A stretch of DNA of 64,000 nt from CAVRQM01 sp963822705 (GCA_963822705.1 CAWGIX010000012.1:186001-250000); one strand, 5' to 3'. Shown: positions 24,354-33,723, counted from the first letter of the stretch. Notes: a model not told the origin generated them from the letters alone. A program made the numbers and translations.

Positions 24354-25232
24354 CTAGTTCAGCAGCCCGACCTCCACCATGGCGGCGCGCACTTTTGTAC
24401 GGGTCGCCTCGGCGATGGGCGCCAGCGGCAGGCGGCAGGTCTCGTGCGTGTGGCCGAGCAGGCTGGCGGCGTATTTCACCGGCGCCGGGCTGGTCTCGGC
24501 GAACAGCGCGTCGTGCAGCGGCAGCAGCCGCTCCTGCAACGCCATCGCCGCCCCCGGCTGGCCGTCGCGCCAAGCCGTGTGCATTTCGCTGCACAGGCGC
24601 GGGGCCACGTTGCCAGTCACGCTGATGCAGCCATCGCCGCCGGCCGCGAGGAACGCCAGCGCGGTATGGTCCTCGCCCGAAAGCTGGACGAAATCCCGCC
24701 CACAGGCCCGGCGCGTATGCAGCGGCCGGGCCAAATTCTGGGTCGAGTCCTTGACCCCCACGATGTTCGGATGCCGCGCCAGCCGCGCCATGGTCTCGAC
24801 ACTCATGTCGACCACGCTGCGCGACGGAATATTGTAGATGATCAGCGGAATGCCTGCGGCGTCCGCAACCGCGGTAAAATGCAGGACCAGCCCCTCCTGG
24901 GTGGGCTTGTTGTAGTACGGCGTCACCACCAGCACCCCGTCCGCCCCCACTTTCCCGGCATGGTGGGCCAGGCTGATCGCCTCGGCGGTGCTGTTGGAGC
25001 CGGCGCCCGCGATCACCGGCACTCTTCCCCGCGCGACGGCAACGGTGATTTCCACCACGCGGCGGTGTTCGTCGTGGTTGAGGGTGGGCAACTCGCCGGT
25101 GGTGCCGACCGGGACCACGCCGTTGGTGCCCTCGGTGATCTGCCACTCGACGAAACTTTCCAGCGCCCGCTCGTCCACCGAGCCGTCCTCGCGCATCGGA
25201 GTGATCAGGGCGACCAGCGAGCCCGTAAACAT
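24354..25232 (-). CDS. dapA: 4-hydroxy-tetrahydrodipicolinate synthase DapA
   Basis: DapA condenses pyruvate with aspartate semialdehyde, the first committed step to diaminopimelate and lysine. The 292-residue protein begins MFTGSLVALITPMREDGSVDE, with GTTGELPTLNHDEH, the catalytic Tyr in IIYNIPSRS and the Schiff-base Lys in IVGVKDST. ATG at 25232 aligns with family starts. Followed by smpB. Confidence 0.96.
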   Translation of the reverse strand: MFTGSLVALITPMREDGSVDERALESFVEWQITEGTNGVVPVGTTGELPTLNHDEHRRVVEITVAVARGRVPVIAGAGSNSTAEAISLAHHAGKVGADGVLVVTPYYNKPTQEGLVLHFTAVADAAGIPLIIYNIPSRSVVDMSVETMARLARHPNIVGVKDSTQNLARPLHTRRACGRDFVQLSGEDHTALAFLAAGGDGCISVTGNVAPRLCSEMHTAWRDGQPGAAMALQERLLPLHDALFAETSPAPVKYAASLLGHTHETCRLPLAPIAEATRTKVRAAMVEVGLLN

Positions 25233-25587
25233 TTTTCTCCGCCCCCCTCCGCAAAGAACTCGGCTAGCCAAACCTCTCCGCCAGAGCGGCGCGCGATGTC
25301 AACAGACGAGACGGGTGCCGCTGTGCCGATCGGCAGGTTCGAGATCGGAGTTTCCCGGTTCGGGCGCGGAAGGCTATTGCTTTCACGTTCGGCTGATCCG
25401 CCGTCCAACGAGTGGCACTTTTGTACGGCTGTGGAGCCAGCAGCCGCGACCACCGGCGCTCGCGCCCCGGGCCACTGCCACGGTGATCTCGACCACGTAG
25501 CGGTGTTCGTCGTGGATCAGGTTCCATCGGCCTGCGAGACCGGGCACATGGGTCCTCATACCGGCCGTTGTATCATCGCCGGAACGC
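25233..25587. other. 355-base gene-free region between dapA and the HAD-HerA gene
   Basis: No intact gene is supported. The distal part holds a degenerate second copy of an internal dapA segment (listed separately). The first 170 bases show no recognisable feature; the dapA promoter should lie here. Confidence 0.5.
25430..25530 (-). pseudogene. Fragment of a second dapA copy
   Basis: On the minus strand the segment reads HDEHRYVVEITVAVARG, matching HDEHRRVVEITVAVARG in the intact dapA 400 bases away. The flanking nucleotides on the gene-5' and gene-3' sides also align (for example the stretch for VIAGAGSNS), but with small indels and no start or continuation. It is a decayed partial duplication of about 90-100 bases. 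Confidence 0.6.
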
Positions 25588-27301
25588 TCACTCCGGCAGC
25601 GTGTAGCGCGCCTCCACCGCGGCGCGGATTTTTGCCCGTGCCGCATCCGCATCATCCCCGGACTGCTCGATGCTCGCCACCTCGGTCGCGAGGTCGCGGT
25701 CCTTGATCGCCTCCTGCATCCACCGCGAGAAATCGCCACGGCCACGGTGGAACGCCCAGGTGTCCGCGTCCACGCCATCGGCCAGATCCAGGAACATCAT
25801 CAAGTTCCCGGCGCGCAGGTTCAGCTTTTCGTCGGGTCCGCGGAAGAAGAACGCGCGATCGTCGCCCAGCTTGCCTTCGGCGTATTTGCGCAAATGCCGC
25901 CTGCGCGTGCCCTCGCCGGGGATCGCCGCCATGCGGCGCGGCGTGGGGTCAGCCACCGACAAGGTCAGCAACTCGCCGATTGGCACCTCGTCAGGCACGT
26001 CCGGCACTGACAAGCCGCGCGCGCTGCAGAACGCGCCCATCGACGCGCCGGCCTCCGGACCCACGGCAATGATGCGGTCCACGTTCTCCACCACGTCGGC
26101 CGCGAGCGAATTCTGGTCGCACGGTTACGAACAACATGCCTTTTGTGCCGCCGGACAGGTGCGCGGGGGCGCTGTCGGACTTGGCCGGCAGCAGGTGGTG
26201 TGCCTCGTCGACCACGATGCAATGCGGCCGGCCGAACTGCGACCGCAATGCTTCCAGTTTCGGCAACAGCCGCGCAAAAAATCCGGGGCGGTCGCCGACT
26301 TTTACGCCCAACAGGTTCGCCGCCGCATTGGCATCGGTCTTGCGCACCAGATCCACGACGGCGTCGGTGCGCGGCGCCTCCTGCGGCGTGCCTACGCTGA
26401 CGCAGCCCTGCAAATCCTCGTAGTCGCCTTCCGGATCGACGATGCAACACTGGAATTTCTGCGCTGCCATGCGCTCCAGCAGGCCGGTCACCAGCGTGCT
26501 CTTGCCGCCCCCCGAGGCACCGACCACCAGCACGTTCTCCCGCACCGGCACGAACGACAGCGGCGCCTGGTCACTCCCCTCAAGCGGCGCCGCCAACGGC
26601 ACCATTTCGCGCGGATTGTGCGCGTCGACATCGGCCAAATCGTTCTTCGCCAGACGCTCGACCAGTTCCGCGACCCCGGCGCCGCGTTCATTTTCGGTCA
26701 CCAGGGCAGCCGCGTCTTTCAGCCGCTGCAAGGCGTTGGCCACCGCCACCGGCATCCCGCACAGATCCAAAAAGGCAAAATCGTTCTCGGCGTCGCCGAC
26801 CGCCACGCAGTTCAGCGGCGCGATCTCCAAATCCTCCAGCGCCGCCCGCAGTCCGCTCTCCTTGCTCACGCCGGCCGGCAGCACCATCACCGCGCCTTTG
26901 TTGAAAATCACCTGCAACCCGAGGCCGAGATCGCGGATCGTGTCCAGCACCACGGTCTCGTTCGGCTCCCACGTCGCCACGATCACCCGCCCGACCGAGA
27001 GCGGGGACACTTTCTTCGCGCGCAGGCGCTCGGCAAATTCGGGCGGCGGCGGGTCGGCCAGCGTGCGTTCCTGGCGGGTGTCGGGGCGATACAGCAGCGC
27101 ACCGTTCTCGGCCACCACGCGGTCGAACAGATCAAGCCGGTTCATTACCCGAACAAGGTCGTCCAGCTCGCGGCCGGTCACCAGGATGACGCGCCGCCCG
27201 GTGGTGCGCAGCCTCTCCAGCGCCGCGATGGTGGCGTCGTCCACGACCCCGTCGTGCGCGATCGTGCCGTCATAGTCGGTGGCCAGCGCTGCGTAATGCA
27301 T
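25588..27301 (-). pseudogene. HAD-IIB phosphatase fused to HerA/DUF87-like ATPase, one frameshift
   Basis: Residues 1-220 form a Cof-type HAD phosphatase: LATDYDGTIAHDG with two nucleophile-region Asp, VILVTGRE, and CVAVGDAENDFAFLD. A P-loop ATPase follows: NVLVVGASGGGKSTLVTGLL (Walker A), CCIVDPEGDYEDL as in HerA/DUF87 proteins, and CIVVDEAHHLLPA (Walker B). Near 26116-26124 the frame shifts by one base after MLFVTV; the other frame continues DQNSLAADVVENVDRIIAVG to a stop at 25588. Repairing one base gives a protein of about 570 residues. Cytoplasmic; substrate and role unknown. The fusion of a small-molecule phosphatase with a HerA-type motor is unusual. Confidence 0.75.
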
Positions 27302-27362
27302 GACAGGCTCAACCGGCGGCGACCGGCCCGGTTGCGTGACGCTTTTGTTGCGGACGCGCCCG

Positions 27363-28340
27363 CTAGCCGTCGGGCGGCGGCAGGTCGGACGGGCGGCTCG
27401 CGGCGGTCGGGGCGGCGCCGGGCGGCTGGCGGCTGTCGATCACCACCAGAAGCCGCCCGGCGAGCAGCGTCGGCACCCGGTCCGGGCGCAGCAGCGCGCG
27501 GTAGCGAATGTCGTCGACCGCGGCTCGCTCGTAATCGGCATCCAGCACGCCGTGCCGATCCAGGAATCGGTCCATGGCTGACGACAGCCGGATGCAGCCT
27601 TCCGAGGCCGGCCGTCCCAGCCGGGATTCCAGCAGTTCGGGGTCGGTGGCGTGCATCTGCAGCCGGATATCGCCGCCCTCGCCGTCCTCGCGCCAGCCTT
27701 TGATGGCCCACTGCCAGCCGAAATCCCAGACCCGCATGCCTTGCGAGCCGAGACCGCGCACGCCGTTTTCGTTGACGGTGCCCTCGGCGCGGAAATCCAG
27801 GATGGCGTCGGTGTGGGCGAACACGCCGACCGGGGTGAAATAATAGTCGCGACGCCCGGCCTGGCCGGTCGAGACATGGTCTGCGCCCAGCACCTGCCAC
27901 GGCCGGTCTGGCGCAATGACCATCAGCACCATCTGTTCCACCGCCGGGTTGCGGTCGACCACGACCGCGAGTTGCGGGTCAACCGGCATCTGGTCGGCCT
28001 TTTCCAGCGCCGCGCGTGCTCGTGTCACCCACGCCGCGCTGCGGGCCGGCGACACGGTGCGCAGGCTCGGCACCTCCCGCACAAGGGCCTCCCGCAACAG
28101 GGCTACGGCCCGGTCCACCGCGGGCGCCGGCATCATCGGCACCGGTGCCGGGGTCGTTGGCACGGACAACCGGGGCGGACCGGCGAAAGCCGACGCGGGA
28201 GTACGCAGCAGTGGCAACGCCGCGCCGCCAAGCGGCCCCTGGGCGCCGGCCGGCACCGCCGCGAACATCCCCAAAAAGCCGGCCAGCATTGCATGGCGCA
28301 GTGTCACGTTTGCTAGCGTCCCGTTGCGTATCAAAATCAT
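27363..28340 (-). CDS. Exported L,D-transpeptidase-like protein (YkuD fold)
   Basis: The 325-residue protein has a signal peptide (HAMLAGFLGMFAAVPAGAQG), a Pro/Ala-rich linker, and a C-terminal YkuD-type domain. The active-site motif is LGRPASEGCIRLS with the nucleophilic Cys, preceded by LQMHATDPELLESR, where HAT supplies the upstream His. Family members crosslink peptidoglycan 3-3 or attach proteins to it. The TPVGVFAHTDAILDF segment also fits. The Pro-rich C-terminus is not conserved. Starts further inside (for example at MLAGF) are possible. Confidence 0.85.
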   Translation of the reverse strand: MILIRNGTLANVTLRHAMLAGFLGMFAAVPAGAQGPLGGAALPLLRTPASAFAGPPRLSVPTTPAPVPMMPAPAVDRAVALLREALVREVPSLRTVSPARSAAWVTRARAALEKADQMPVDPQLAVVVDRNPAVEQMVLMVIAPDRPWQVLGADHVSTGQAGRRDYYFTPVGVFAHTDAILDFRAEGTVNENGVRGLGSQGMRVWDFGWQWAIKGWREDGEGGDIRLQMHATDPELLESRLGRPASEGCIRLSSAMDRFLDRHGVLDADYERAAVDDIRYRALLRPDRVPTLLAGRLLVVIDSRQPPGAAPTAASRPSDLPPPDG

Positions 28341-28447
28341 ATCATCGTAGCGGGAACGTGCGGAGTCACGACAGCATTGGTGCCGCTCACATTGCGGAGC
28401 GTGGCGCCAAGGTTGCAGCCCCGGTGGTCACCGACTACAGCCCCCCC

Positions 28448-29596
28448 ATGCCACCTTCGCGTTACGATATGGTGATCGTCGGCCGCGGCATCGTGGGCCT
28501 GGCGCACGCCCTGGCCGCTGCGCGGGCGGGGTTGAGCGTGGCGGTGATCGACCGTGAGACGCGCGCCATCGGCGCCTCGATCCGCAATTTCGGTTTTGTG
28601 ACCGTCACCGGCCAGCGCGCCGGCATTTCTTGGCGGCGGGCGCTGCGCTCGCGCGACGTGTGGCAGGAGGTCGCAGAACCCGCCGGCATCATCGTGCATC
28701 AGCGCGGCCTGCTGATGTGCGCGCGCCGCGCCGAAGCCGCCGCGGTGGCGGAAGAATTTTGCGCCGGTCCCATGGGCGCCGGCTGCCGCGTGCTGCGGGG
28801 CGAAAAAATCCCGCCGGGGCTGAGCCCGTATCTCCACGCCGTGCTGCACAGCCCGCACGAGCTGCGGGTGGAAAGCCGTGACGCCATTCCGCGCCTGGAA
28901 AGCTGGCTCGCCGCCGAGCACGGCGTCGCGTTCTTGCCCCGCGCAGCGGTGTTTTCGGTCGAAACCGGCCGGGTCCATACCGCTGCCGGCGCGATACTCG
29001 GCGAGCACGTCGTGGTCTGTCCGGGCGCCGACCTGGTCAGCCTGTTCCCGCAAGAATTTTCCCGCCGCGGCGTGACCTTGTGCAAGCTGCACATGCTGCG
29101 GGTGGAATTCCCCGGCTTCTACCTGTCCGCTCCGGTCATGAGCGACCTCGGCATGCTGCGCTACCTGGGCTACGCCGACGCGCCATCGCTGCCGGCGCTG
29201 CGGGCGCGGCTGGAGGCGGAACAGCCGGCGTGGCTGGCCGACGGCATCCACCTGATCGCGGTGCAAAACCGGGACGGCTCGCTGGTGGTGGGCGACAGCC
29301 ACCACTATGACGACAGCCCGGATCCGTTCCAGCCGCACGAGGTGGACGCGCGCATCCTCGCCGAATACGCCGAAGTGGTCGCGGCACCGCCGCCGGTGGT
29401 GGCGGAGCGCTGGACCGGCGTATATCCCTCCGGCCCGGAGCCGGCGTTCTGCGCGGCGCCGTTGCCGGGCGTGCGCCTGGTGTCGGTCACCAGCGGCACC
29501 GGCGCCAGCACCGCCTTCGCCATCGCCGAAGAGGTCGTGGCCGAGCTTCTGGGCCGACCGCCGCCGCCGCACACGCAGGAGAGCGCAACAAAATGA
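28448..29596 (+). CDS. FAD-dependent oxidoreductase of the phosphonate-linked TIGR03364 type
   Basis: The 382-residue protein is a DadA/DAO-like flavoenzyme: YDMVIVGRGIVGLAHALAAARAG (FAD motif), SIRNFGFVTVTGQ, then LHMLRVEF and VTSGTGASTAFAIAEE at the C-terminus. The SIRNFG variant is the mark of the family that travels with phosphonoacetaldehyde hydrolase. Related enzymes are reported to oxidise 2-aminoethylphosphonate or its N-methyl form to phosphonoacetaldehyde; this is recalled knowledge, not checked. It overlaps the next gene by ATGA. With phnX two genes on, a route from aminophosphonate to acetaldehyde and phosphate is implied. Confidence 0.88.
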   Translation: MPPSRYDMVIVGRGIVGLAHALAAARAGLSVAVIDRETRAIGASIRNFGFVTVTGQRAGISWRRALRSRDVWQEVAEPAGIIVHQRGLLMCARRAEAAAVAEEFCAGPMGAGCRVLRGEKIPPGLSPYLHAVLHSPHELRVESRDAIPRLESWLAAEHGVAFLPRAAVFSVETGRVHTAAGAILGEHVVVCPGADLVSLFPQEFSRRGVTLCKLHMLRVEFPGFYLSAPVMSDLGMLRYLGYADAPSLPALRARLEAEQPAWLADGIHLIAVQNRDGSLVVGDSHHYDDSPDPFQPHEVDARILAEYAEVVAAPPPVVAERWTGVYPSGPEPAFCAAPLPGVRLVSVTSGTGASTAFAIAEEVVAELLGRPPPPHTQESATK

Positions 29597-30225
29597 CGGA
29601 AGAGATCGTTTTCTACACCAACCCGATGTCGCGCGGCCGCATCGTGCGCTGGATGCTGGAGGAGGTGGGCCAGCCCTATCGCACGGAGCTGCTGGAGTAC
29701 GGCCCGCCAATGAAGGCGGCTGCGTATCGCGCCATCAACCCGATGGGAAAAGTGCCGGCGATCCGCCACGGCGACAAAATCGTGACCGAGGCGGCGGCGA
29801 TCTGCGCCTATCTGGCCGACGCCTTTCCGCAGGCGGGCCTGGCACCCCCGACCTCCGATCGTGCGGACTACTATCGTTGGCTCTTCTTCACCGCCGGCCC
29901 GGTCGAGCAGGCGTTCATCAACAAGGCCTGCGGCGTGACCCTTGCGCCGGAGCGCGAGGCAATGGTCGGCTACGGCAACCTGGATCTGATGGTCGGCACG
30001 CTGGAGACGCTTCTGTCAGGCCGCGACTACGTGGCGGGAACGAATTTTACCGCCGCCGATCTCTATCTCGGCGCCCAGCTCGGCTTCGCCATCCAGTTCG
30101 GAAATCTCACGGGCTATCCTGCGATCGAGCGCTACGCCGAACGGACCGCCGCGCGTCCGGCCGCCATCCGCGCCCGCGAGATCGACGACGCGCTGATGGC
30201 CGAGCGCAAAGCGGCGGCGGCATGA
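29593..30225 (+). CDS. Glutathione S-transferase family protein in a phosphonate operon
   Basis: The 210-residue protein has the thioredoxin-fold domain (FYTNPMSRGRIVRWMLEEVG, NPMGKVPAIRHGDKIVTEAAAICAYLAD) with Ser in the catalytic SRGR position, and an all-helical C-terminal half with GTNFTAADLYLGAQL. It overlaps both neighbours by ATGA, so it is tightly co-translated with the FAD oxidase and phnX. A GST is not a standard part of phosphonate breakdown; aldehyde protection or an additional reaction on the substrate can be imagined, but nothing shows it. Confidence 0.9.
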   Translation: MTEEIVFYTNPMSRGRIVRWMLEEVGQPYRTELLEYGPPMKAAAYRAINPMGKVPAIRHGDKIVTEAAAICAYLADAFPQAGLAPPTSDRADYYRWLFFTAGPVEQAFINKACGVTLAPEREAMVGYGNLDLMVGTLETLLSGRDYVAGTNFTAADLYLGAQLGFAIQFGNLTGYPAIERYAERTAARPAAIRAREIDDALMAERKAAAA

Positions 30226-31055
30226 CCCAGGCGGCCGACCGCATCCAGGCGGTGATCCTGGACTGGGCCGGCACAGTGGTGGATCACGGCAGCCGCGCGC
30301 CGATGGGCGCGTTCGTGCGCGCGTTCCAAAAATTCGGGGTGGACATCGACGTGGCCGACGCGCGCGGCCCGATGGGCATGGCCAAGCGCGATCATATTCG
30401 CGCCGTGGGTGCGGCACCGCGGGTCGCGGCAGCATGGCGGCAAAAACACGGCCGCGATTTCTCCGAGGCCGACGTGGACGCGATTTTCGCCGTGTTCGAG
30501 CCGCTGAACGTGGCCAGCGTGGAGGCGCACGCCGACTTCATTCCGGGCGCGCTCGATGCCATTGCCGCCTTGCGCGCGCGCGGCATCCGCATCGGCAGCA
30601 CCACCGGCTACACCCGTCCCATCATGCAGCGCCTGCTGCCGCTCGCCGCCGCCGCCGGTTACGCGCCGGAAATCGTGGTCTGCGCCGGGGATTTGCCGGC
30701 CGGGCGGCCCAGTCCGCTGATGATGTGGCACGCCATGGCGCAGATGGGCGTCTGGCCGGCGGCGACGGTGGTGAAAGTGGACGACACGCCGGTGGGCATC
30801 GCCGAGGGCAAGGCCGCCGGCACCTGGACCGTGGGCGTGGCGCTCACCGGCAACATCGCCGGCCTGTCCGCCGCGGAACTTTCCGCGCTGCCGGAGGCGG
30901 AGCGCGCCACGCTGCGGGCGCGGGCAACGCGGGAGATGCAAGCGGCCGGCGCGGATTTGGTCGTGGACTCCGTAGCCGAGCTGCCCGATGCCGAGGCTGA
31001 GTTGCAAGCGCGGCTGCAGGCCGGGGAGCGCCCGGCCGCGACCATATTGCGTTGA
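30222..31055 (+). CDS. phnX: Phosphonoacetaldehyde hydrolase PhnX
   Basis: PhnX cleaves the C-P bond of phosphonoacetaldehyde to acetaldehyde and phosphate. The 277-residue HAD protein shows AVILDWAGTVVDHGS (nucleophile Asp14), the Schiff-base Lys55 in GPMGMAKRDHI, IRIGSTTGYTRPIM, and VVKVDDTPVGIAEGKAAGTWTVGV. All catalytic parts are present. It closes the three-gene operon. No phnW is in the window, which fits the use of the FAD oxidase to make phosphonoacetaldehyde. Confidence 0.95.
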   Translation: MTQAADRIQAVILDWAGTVVDHGSRAPMGAFVRAFQKFGVDIDVADARGPMGMAKRDHIRAVGAAPRVAAAWRQKHGRDFSEADVDAIFAVFEPLNVASVEAHADFIPGALDAIAALRARGIRIGSTTGYTRPIMQRLLPLAAAAGYAPEIVVCAGDLPAGRPSPLMMWHAMAQMGVWPAATVVKVDDTPVGIAEGKAAGTWTVGVALTGNIAGLSAAELSALPEAERATLRARATREMQAAGADLVVDSVAELPDAEAELQARLQAGERPAATILR

Positions 31056-31091
31056 TCGCCACGGGTGGCCGGGCCGGCGCGCCGAGACGCC

Positions 31092-31460
31092 TCAGTGCAA
31101 TTCTACTCCTCCGACGTGCCCCTCCAGCGCGTCCAGGCACGCTCCGTCGATCGCGGTGCCGCGGTCACGCCGCATCATGGTGAGGCCACCGTTTCCTCGG
31201 CTGCAGACCAGCTTCAGCCAAGGCGCCGAATGGAAGGCACTCATCAGCAAGTACATCGGCACCATTCCGCCAAGCGGTGACGCACCTTGCGCGGCCGAGC
31301 AGAGCATATCCGGCGCGCCGGCACCAAGAGCGCCAGACAGCAGCGCCATGATTGCAAAAGTCGGCGCAGCCGCCAGGCACAGCCAGTCGGCTGCGCCGAG
31401 GGCGGCCAAACTGCCGCCTCCGGCGGAGCCGCCCGCCGTTTTACACTGGTCAGCGATCAT
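31092..31460 (-). CDS. Small conserved membrane protein, function unknown
   Basis: About 122 residues, with WLCLAAAPTFAIMALLSGALG and ALLGGM-like second hydrophobic segment (GMVPMYLLMSAFHSAPWLKL). The block APDMLCSAAQGASPLGGMVPMYLLMSAFHSAPW in two parts is one I associate with a conserved hypothetical family of Proteobacteria. ATG at 31460 is preferred over 31529 because conservation starts later. The tail after LKL is variable. No function is assigned. Confidence 0.65.
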   Translation of the reverse strand: MIADQCKTAGGSAGGGSLAALGAADWLCLAAAPTFAIMALLSGALGAGAPDMLCSAAQGASPLGGMVPMYLLMSAFHSAPWLKLVCSRGNGGLTMMRRDRGTAIDGACLDALEGHVGGVELH

Positions 31461-31541
31461 CGGCGGACCCGCGATACCCCGCGGTGACAGGAGTTCTTGC
31501 ACCGGCACGCCTCCGACTTGAGCGATCACGAACGTCGCGGA

Positions 31542-32330
31542 CTAGCCGTCGCGTTTGCGAAAGGCGGCCTCTCCGGCATCTGACACCTCGACCCACTTCG
31601 GGTCGGGCGAAGCGTCGGCGGCGTATTCGTCGTGCCAGTTCCACCACTTGTACGGCGGGGTCTGCGGGTACCCCTCCGGCAAGTCCTCCCACTGCTCCTG
31701 GCGCCCGAGCGGAGTGATGTCGAGGTAGCTCCAGGTGCTCCCCATCGCCTCGTCGCCGCGGTTGTTGACAAAGTAGGTGCGGAATACGCGCTCGCCGTCG
31801 CGGATGAACGCGTTGGTGCCGTGCCACTGGTCGACGCCGAAATCGAGATCAAAATCGTCCGTTATGGTGTACCACGGCATCTGCCAGTCCATCCGCGCTT
31901 TTACGCGCGCGATGTCCGCCTGCGGGGCGCGGGAGACGAATACAAGGGTCGTGTCGCGGGCGTTAAGATGGGCGACATGGGCGACCTGGTCGGCCACCAT
32001 GGAGCAGCCGCGGCAGGCATGGTCGGGCCAGCCGAACACGCCGGGCTCGAAGAAGGCGCGGTAGACGATCAGCTGGCGGCGGCCGTCGAACAAGTCGAGC
32101 AGGCTCGCCTTGCCCTCCGGCCCGTCGAACGCGTACGTCTTCTCCACGGCCAGCCACGGCATCCGCCGGCGCTCCGCCGCCAGCGCGTCACGCGCGCGGG
32201 TCAAGGCCTTCTCCTTGACCAGCAACTGCTCGCGCGCAGCCTCCCACGCCTGCCGCGATACGACAGGTGGTGTGTTCATTGCGCCCTGTCCGCCTTTCGG
32301 GTCGTTCTCAGGTGATGTCGTCATGTTCAT
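31542..32330 (-). CDS. DUF899 (thioredoxin-like) family protein
   Basis: The protein contains VSRQAWEAAREQLLVKEKALTR, then RRMPWLAVEK.Y.FDGPEGKASLLDLFDGRRQLIVY, WPDHACRGCSMVADQ and YFVNNRGDEAMGSTWSYLDITPLGRQE, the DUF899 pattern. It is a thioredoxin-like fold with Cys in ACRGCS. The biochemical role is unknown. Start choices are 32330 and 32279; the second begins MNTPPVVSRQ and fits the family better, but both have ribosome-site-like purine tracts. It is divergent from the HTH regulator. Confidence 0.88.
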   Translation of the reverse strand: MNMTTSPENDPKGGQGAMNTPPVVSRQAWEAAREQLLVKEKALTRARDALAAERRRMPWLAVEKTYAFDGPEGKASLLDLFDGRRQLIVYRAFFEPGVFGWPDHACRGCSMVADQVAHVAHLNARDTTLVFVSRAPQADIARVKARMDWQMPWYTITDDFDLDFGVDQWHGTNAFIRDGERVFRTYFVNNRGDEAMGSTWSYLDITPLGRQEQWEDLPEGYPQTPPYKWWNWHDEYAADASPDPKWVEVSDAGEAAFRKRDG

Positions 32331-32493
32331 TGCAGCCTCGCCTTGTTTGTCCGCTTCAGCCCCATGTTCGGTCGACGCTCCGCGCCGGCACCGATCCACG
32401 CTTTCAGTCGCCGCTCATGGCTCGCTGTTGGCCATGCGGTAGGTGTGGTGCGAAAAACAGAACGGTGGGAGTGACAAGTGTGGCGGGATTTTT

Positions 32494-33714
32494 GTGAACT
32501 CGCTGATCACGGCCGCGGCGGTAGCGCTCGCGGCGGGCGATCCGCTCGGCGCACTGAACCGGGTCGCCTTGCGCAACGACGCGCCGGCGCTGGCACTCCG
32601 CGGCATCGCCATGGCGCAGCTCGGCGATCTCGTTCGCGCAAAAGCCCTCGTGCGCAGCGCCGCGCGCGCCTTCGGTCCGAAAGAAGCCGTGGCCCGCGCG
32701 CGGTGCGTCGTGGCCGAGGCGGAGATCGCGCTCGTCTCGCGCGACCTGGGCTGGCCTGCGCAGGCGCTCGACGCGGCGCGGGCGACGCTCGAGGCGCACG
32801 GCGACCGGGTGAACGCCGCGCATGCGCGGCATCTCGAGGTCCGGCGCCTGCTCCTGATCGGGCGCCTCGACGAGGCCGAGCGTATGCTCGCCCAGCTCGA
32901 CCCGGCACCCTTCCCGCCCGCGTCGAGGGCCGCTCACGAGCTGGTCGTGGCCGGGATCGCGATGCGGCGCCTGCGGACGCAAACGGCGCACGCGGCACTC
33001 GCCCGGGCCAAGCGCGCCGCGCGCGACGCCGGTATCCCAGCGCTGACAGCGGAGGTCGAAAGCGCATCCCTGGTGCTGAACACGCCCGCGGCGCGCCTCA
33101 TTGCGCGTGGCCAGGAGCGCCCGCTCCTGCTCGAAGAAGTCGAGGCGTTGCAGGCGTCCACGGCGCTTGTCATCGACGCGTGCCGTCATGTCGTGCGTGA
33201 CCCGCGTGCGGTGGTCTCGCTCGCCCGGCGTCCGGTCTTGTTCGCGCTTGCCCGTGCGCTGGGCGAGGCGTGGCCCGCAGATGTGCCTAGGGATCTGCTC
33301 GTTGCTCGTGCGTTCCGAGCGAAGCGCGCCGATGAGTCGCATCGCGCCCGGTTGCGGGTCGAGGTCGGACGGCTGCGCACGCTGCTGCGGACGCTGGCCA
33401 GCGTGAGCGCGACGAAGCGAGGGTTTGCGCTGGCGCCGCGCCGCGCGCGCGAGGTGGTTGTGCTGGCGCGGCCTGTCGAAGAGCAGCACGCGGCGGTGCT
33501 CGCCTTTCTTGCCGACGGTAAGTCGTGGTCGAGCTCGGCCCTGGCACTTGCGCTAGGCGCCAGCCAGCGCACCGCGCAGCGGGCGCTCGACCTGCTTGCG
33601 GCGGCAGGCAAGGTGCAATCGTTCGGGCGTGGGCGGGCGCGTCGATGGATCACCCCGCCGGTACCCGGATTCACGACGACCTTGTTACTCCCGGCTCCTC
33701 TGCCAAGTGGCTAG
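32494..33714 (+). CDS. HTH-domain transcriptional regulator with long alpha-helical N-terminal part
   Basis: The 406-residue protein is helical and rich in Ala, Arg and Leu (TPR-like units between about residues 5 and 190). The C-terminal part reads HAAVLAFLADGKSWSSSALALALGASQRTAQRALDLLAAAGKVQSFGRGRARRW, a winged-helix DNA-binding domain of MarR/DeoR-like topology. GTG at 32494 with GGCGGGA upstream is the chosen start. The beta-propeller gene follows after 9 bases, and the divergent DUF899 gene shares the control region. A regulator-plus-propeller pair is a recurring arrangement, as I recall it; the signal is unknown. Confidence 0.8.
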   Translation: MNSLITAAAVALAAGDPLGALNRVALRNDAPALALRGIAMAQLGDLVRAKALVRSAARAFGPKEAVARARCVVAEAEIALVSRDLGWPAQALDAARATLEAHGDRVNAAHARHLEVRRLLLIGRLDEAERMLAQLDPAPFPPASRAAHELVVAGIAMRRLRTQTAHAALARAKRAARDAGIPALTAEVESASLVLNTPAARLIARGQERPLLLEEVEALQASTALVIDACRHVVRDPRAVVSLARRPVLFALARALGEAWPADVPRDLLVARAFRAKRADESHRARLRVEVGRLRTLLRTLASVSATKRGFALAPRRAREVVVLARPVEEQHAAVLAFLADGKSWSSSALALALGASQRTAQRALDLLAAAGKVQSFGRGRARRWITPPVPGFTTTLLLPAPLPSG

Positions 33715-33723
33715 GATCGCAGC

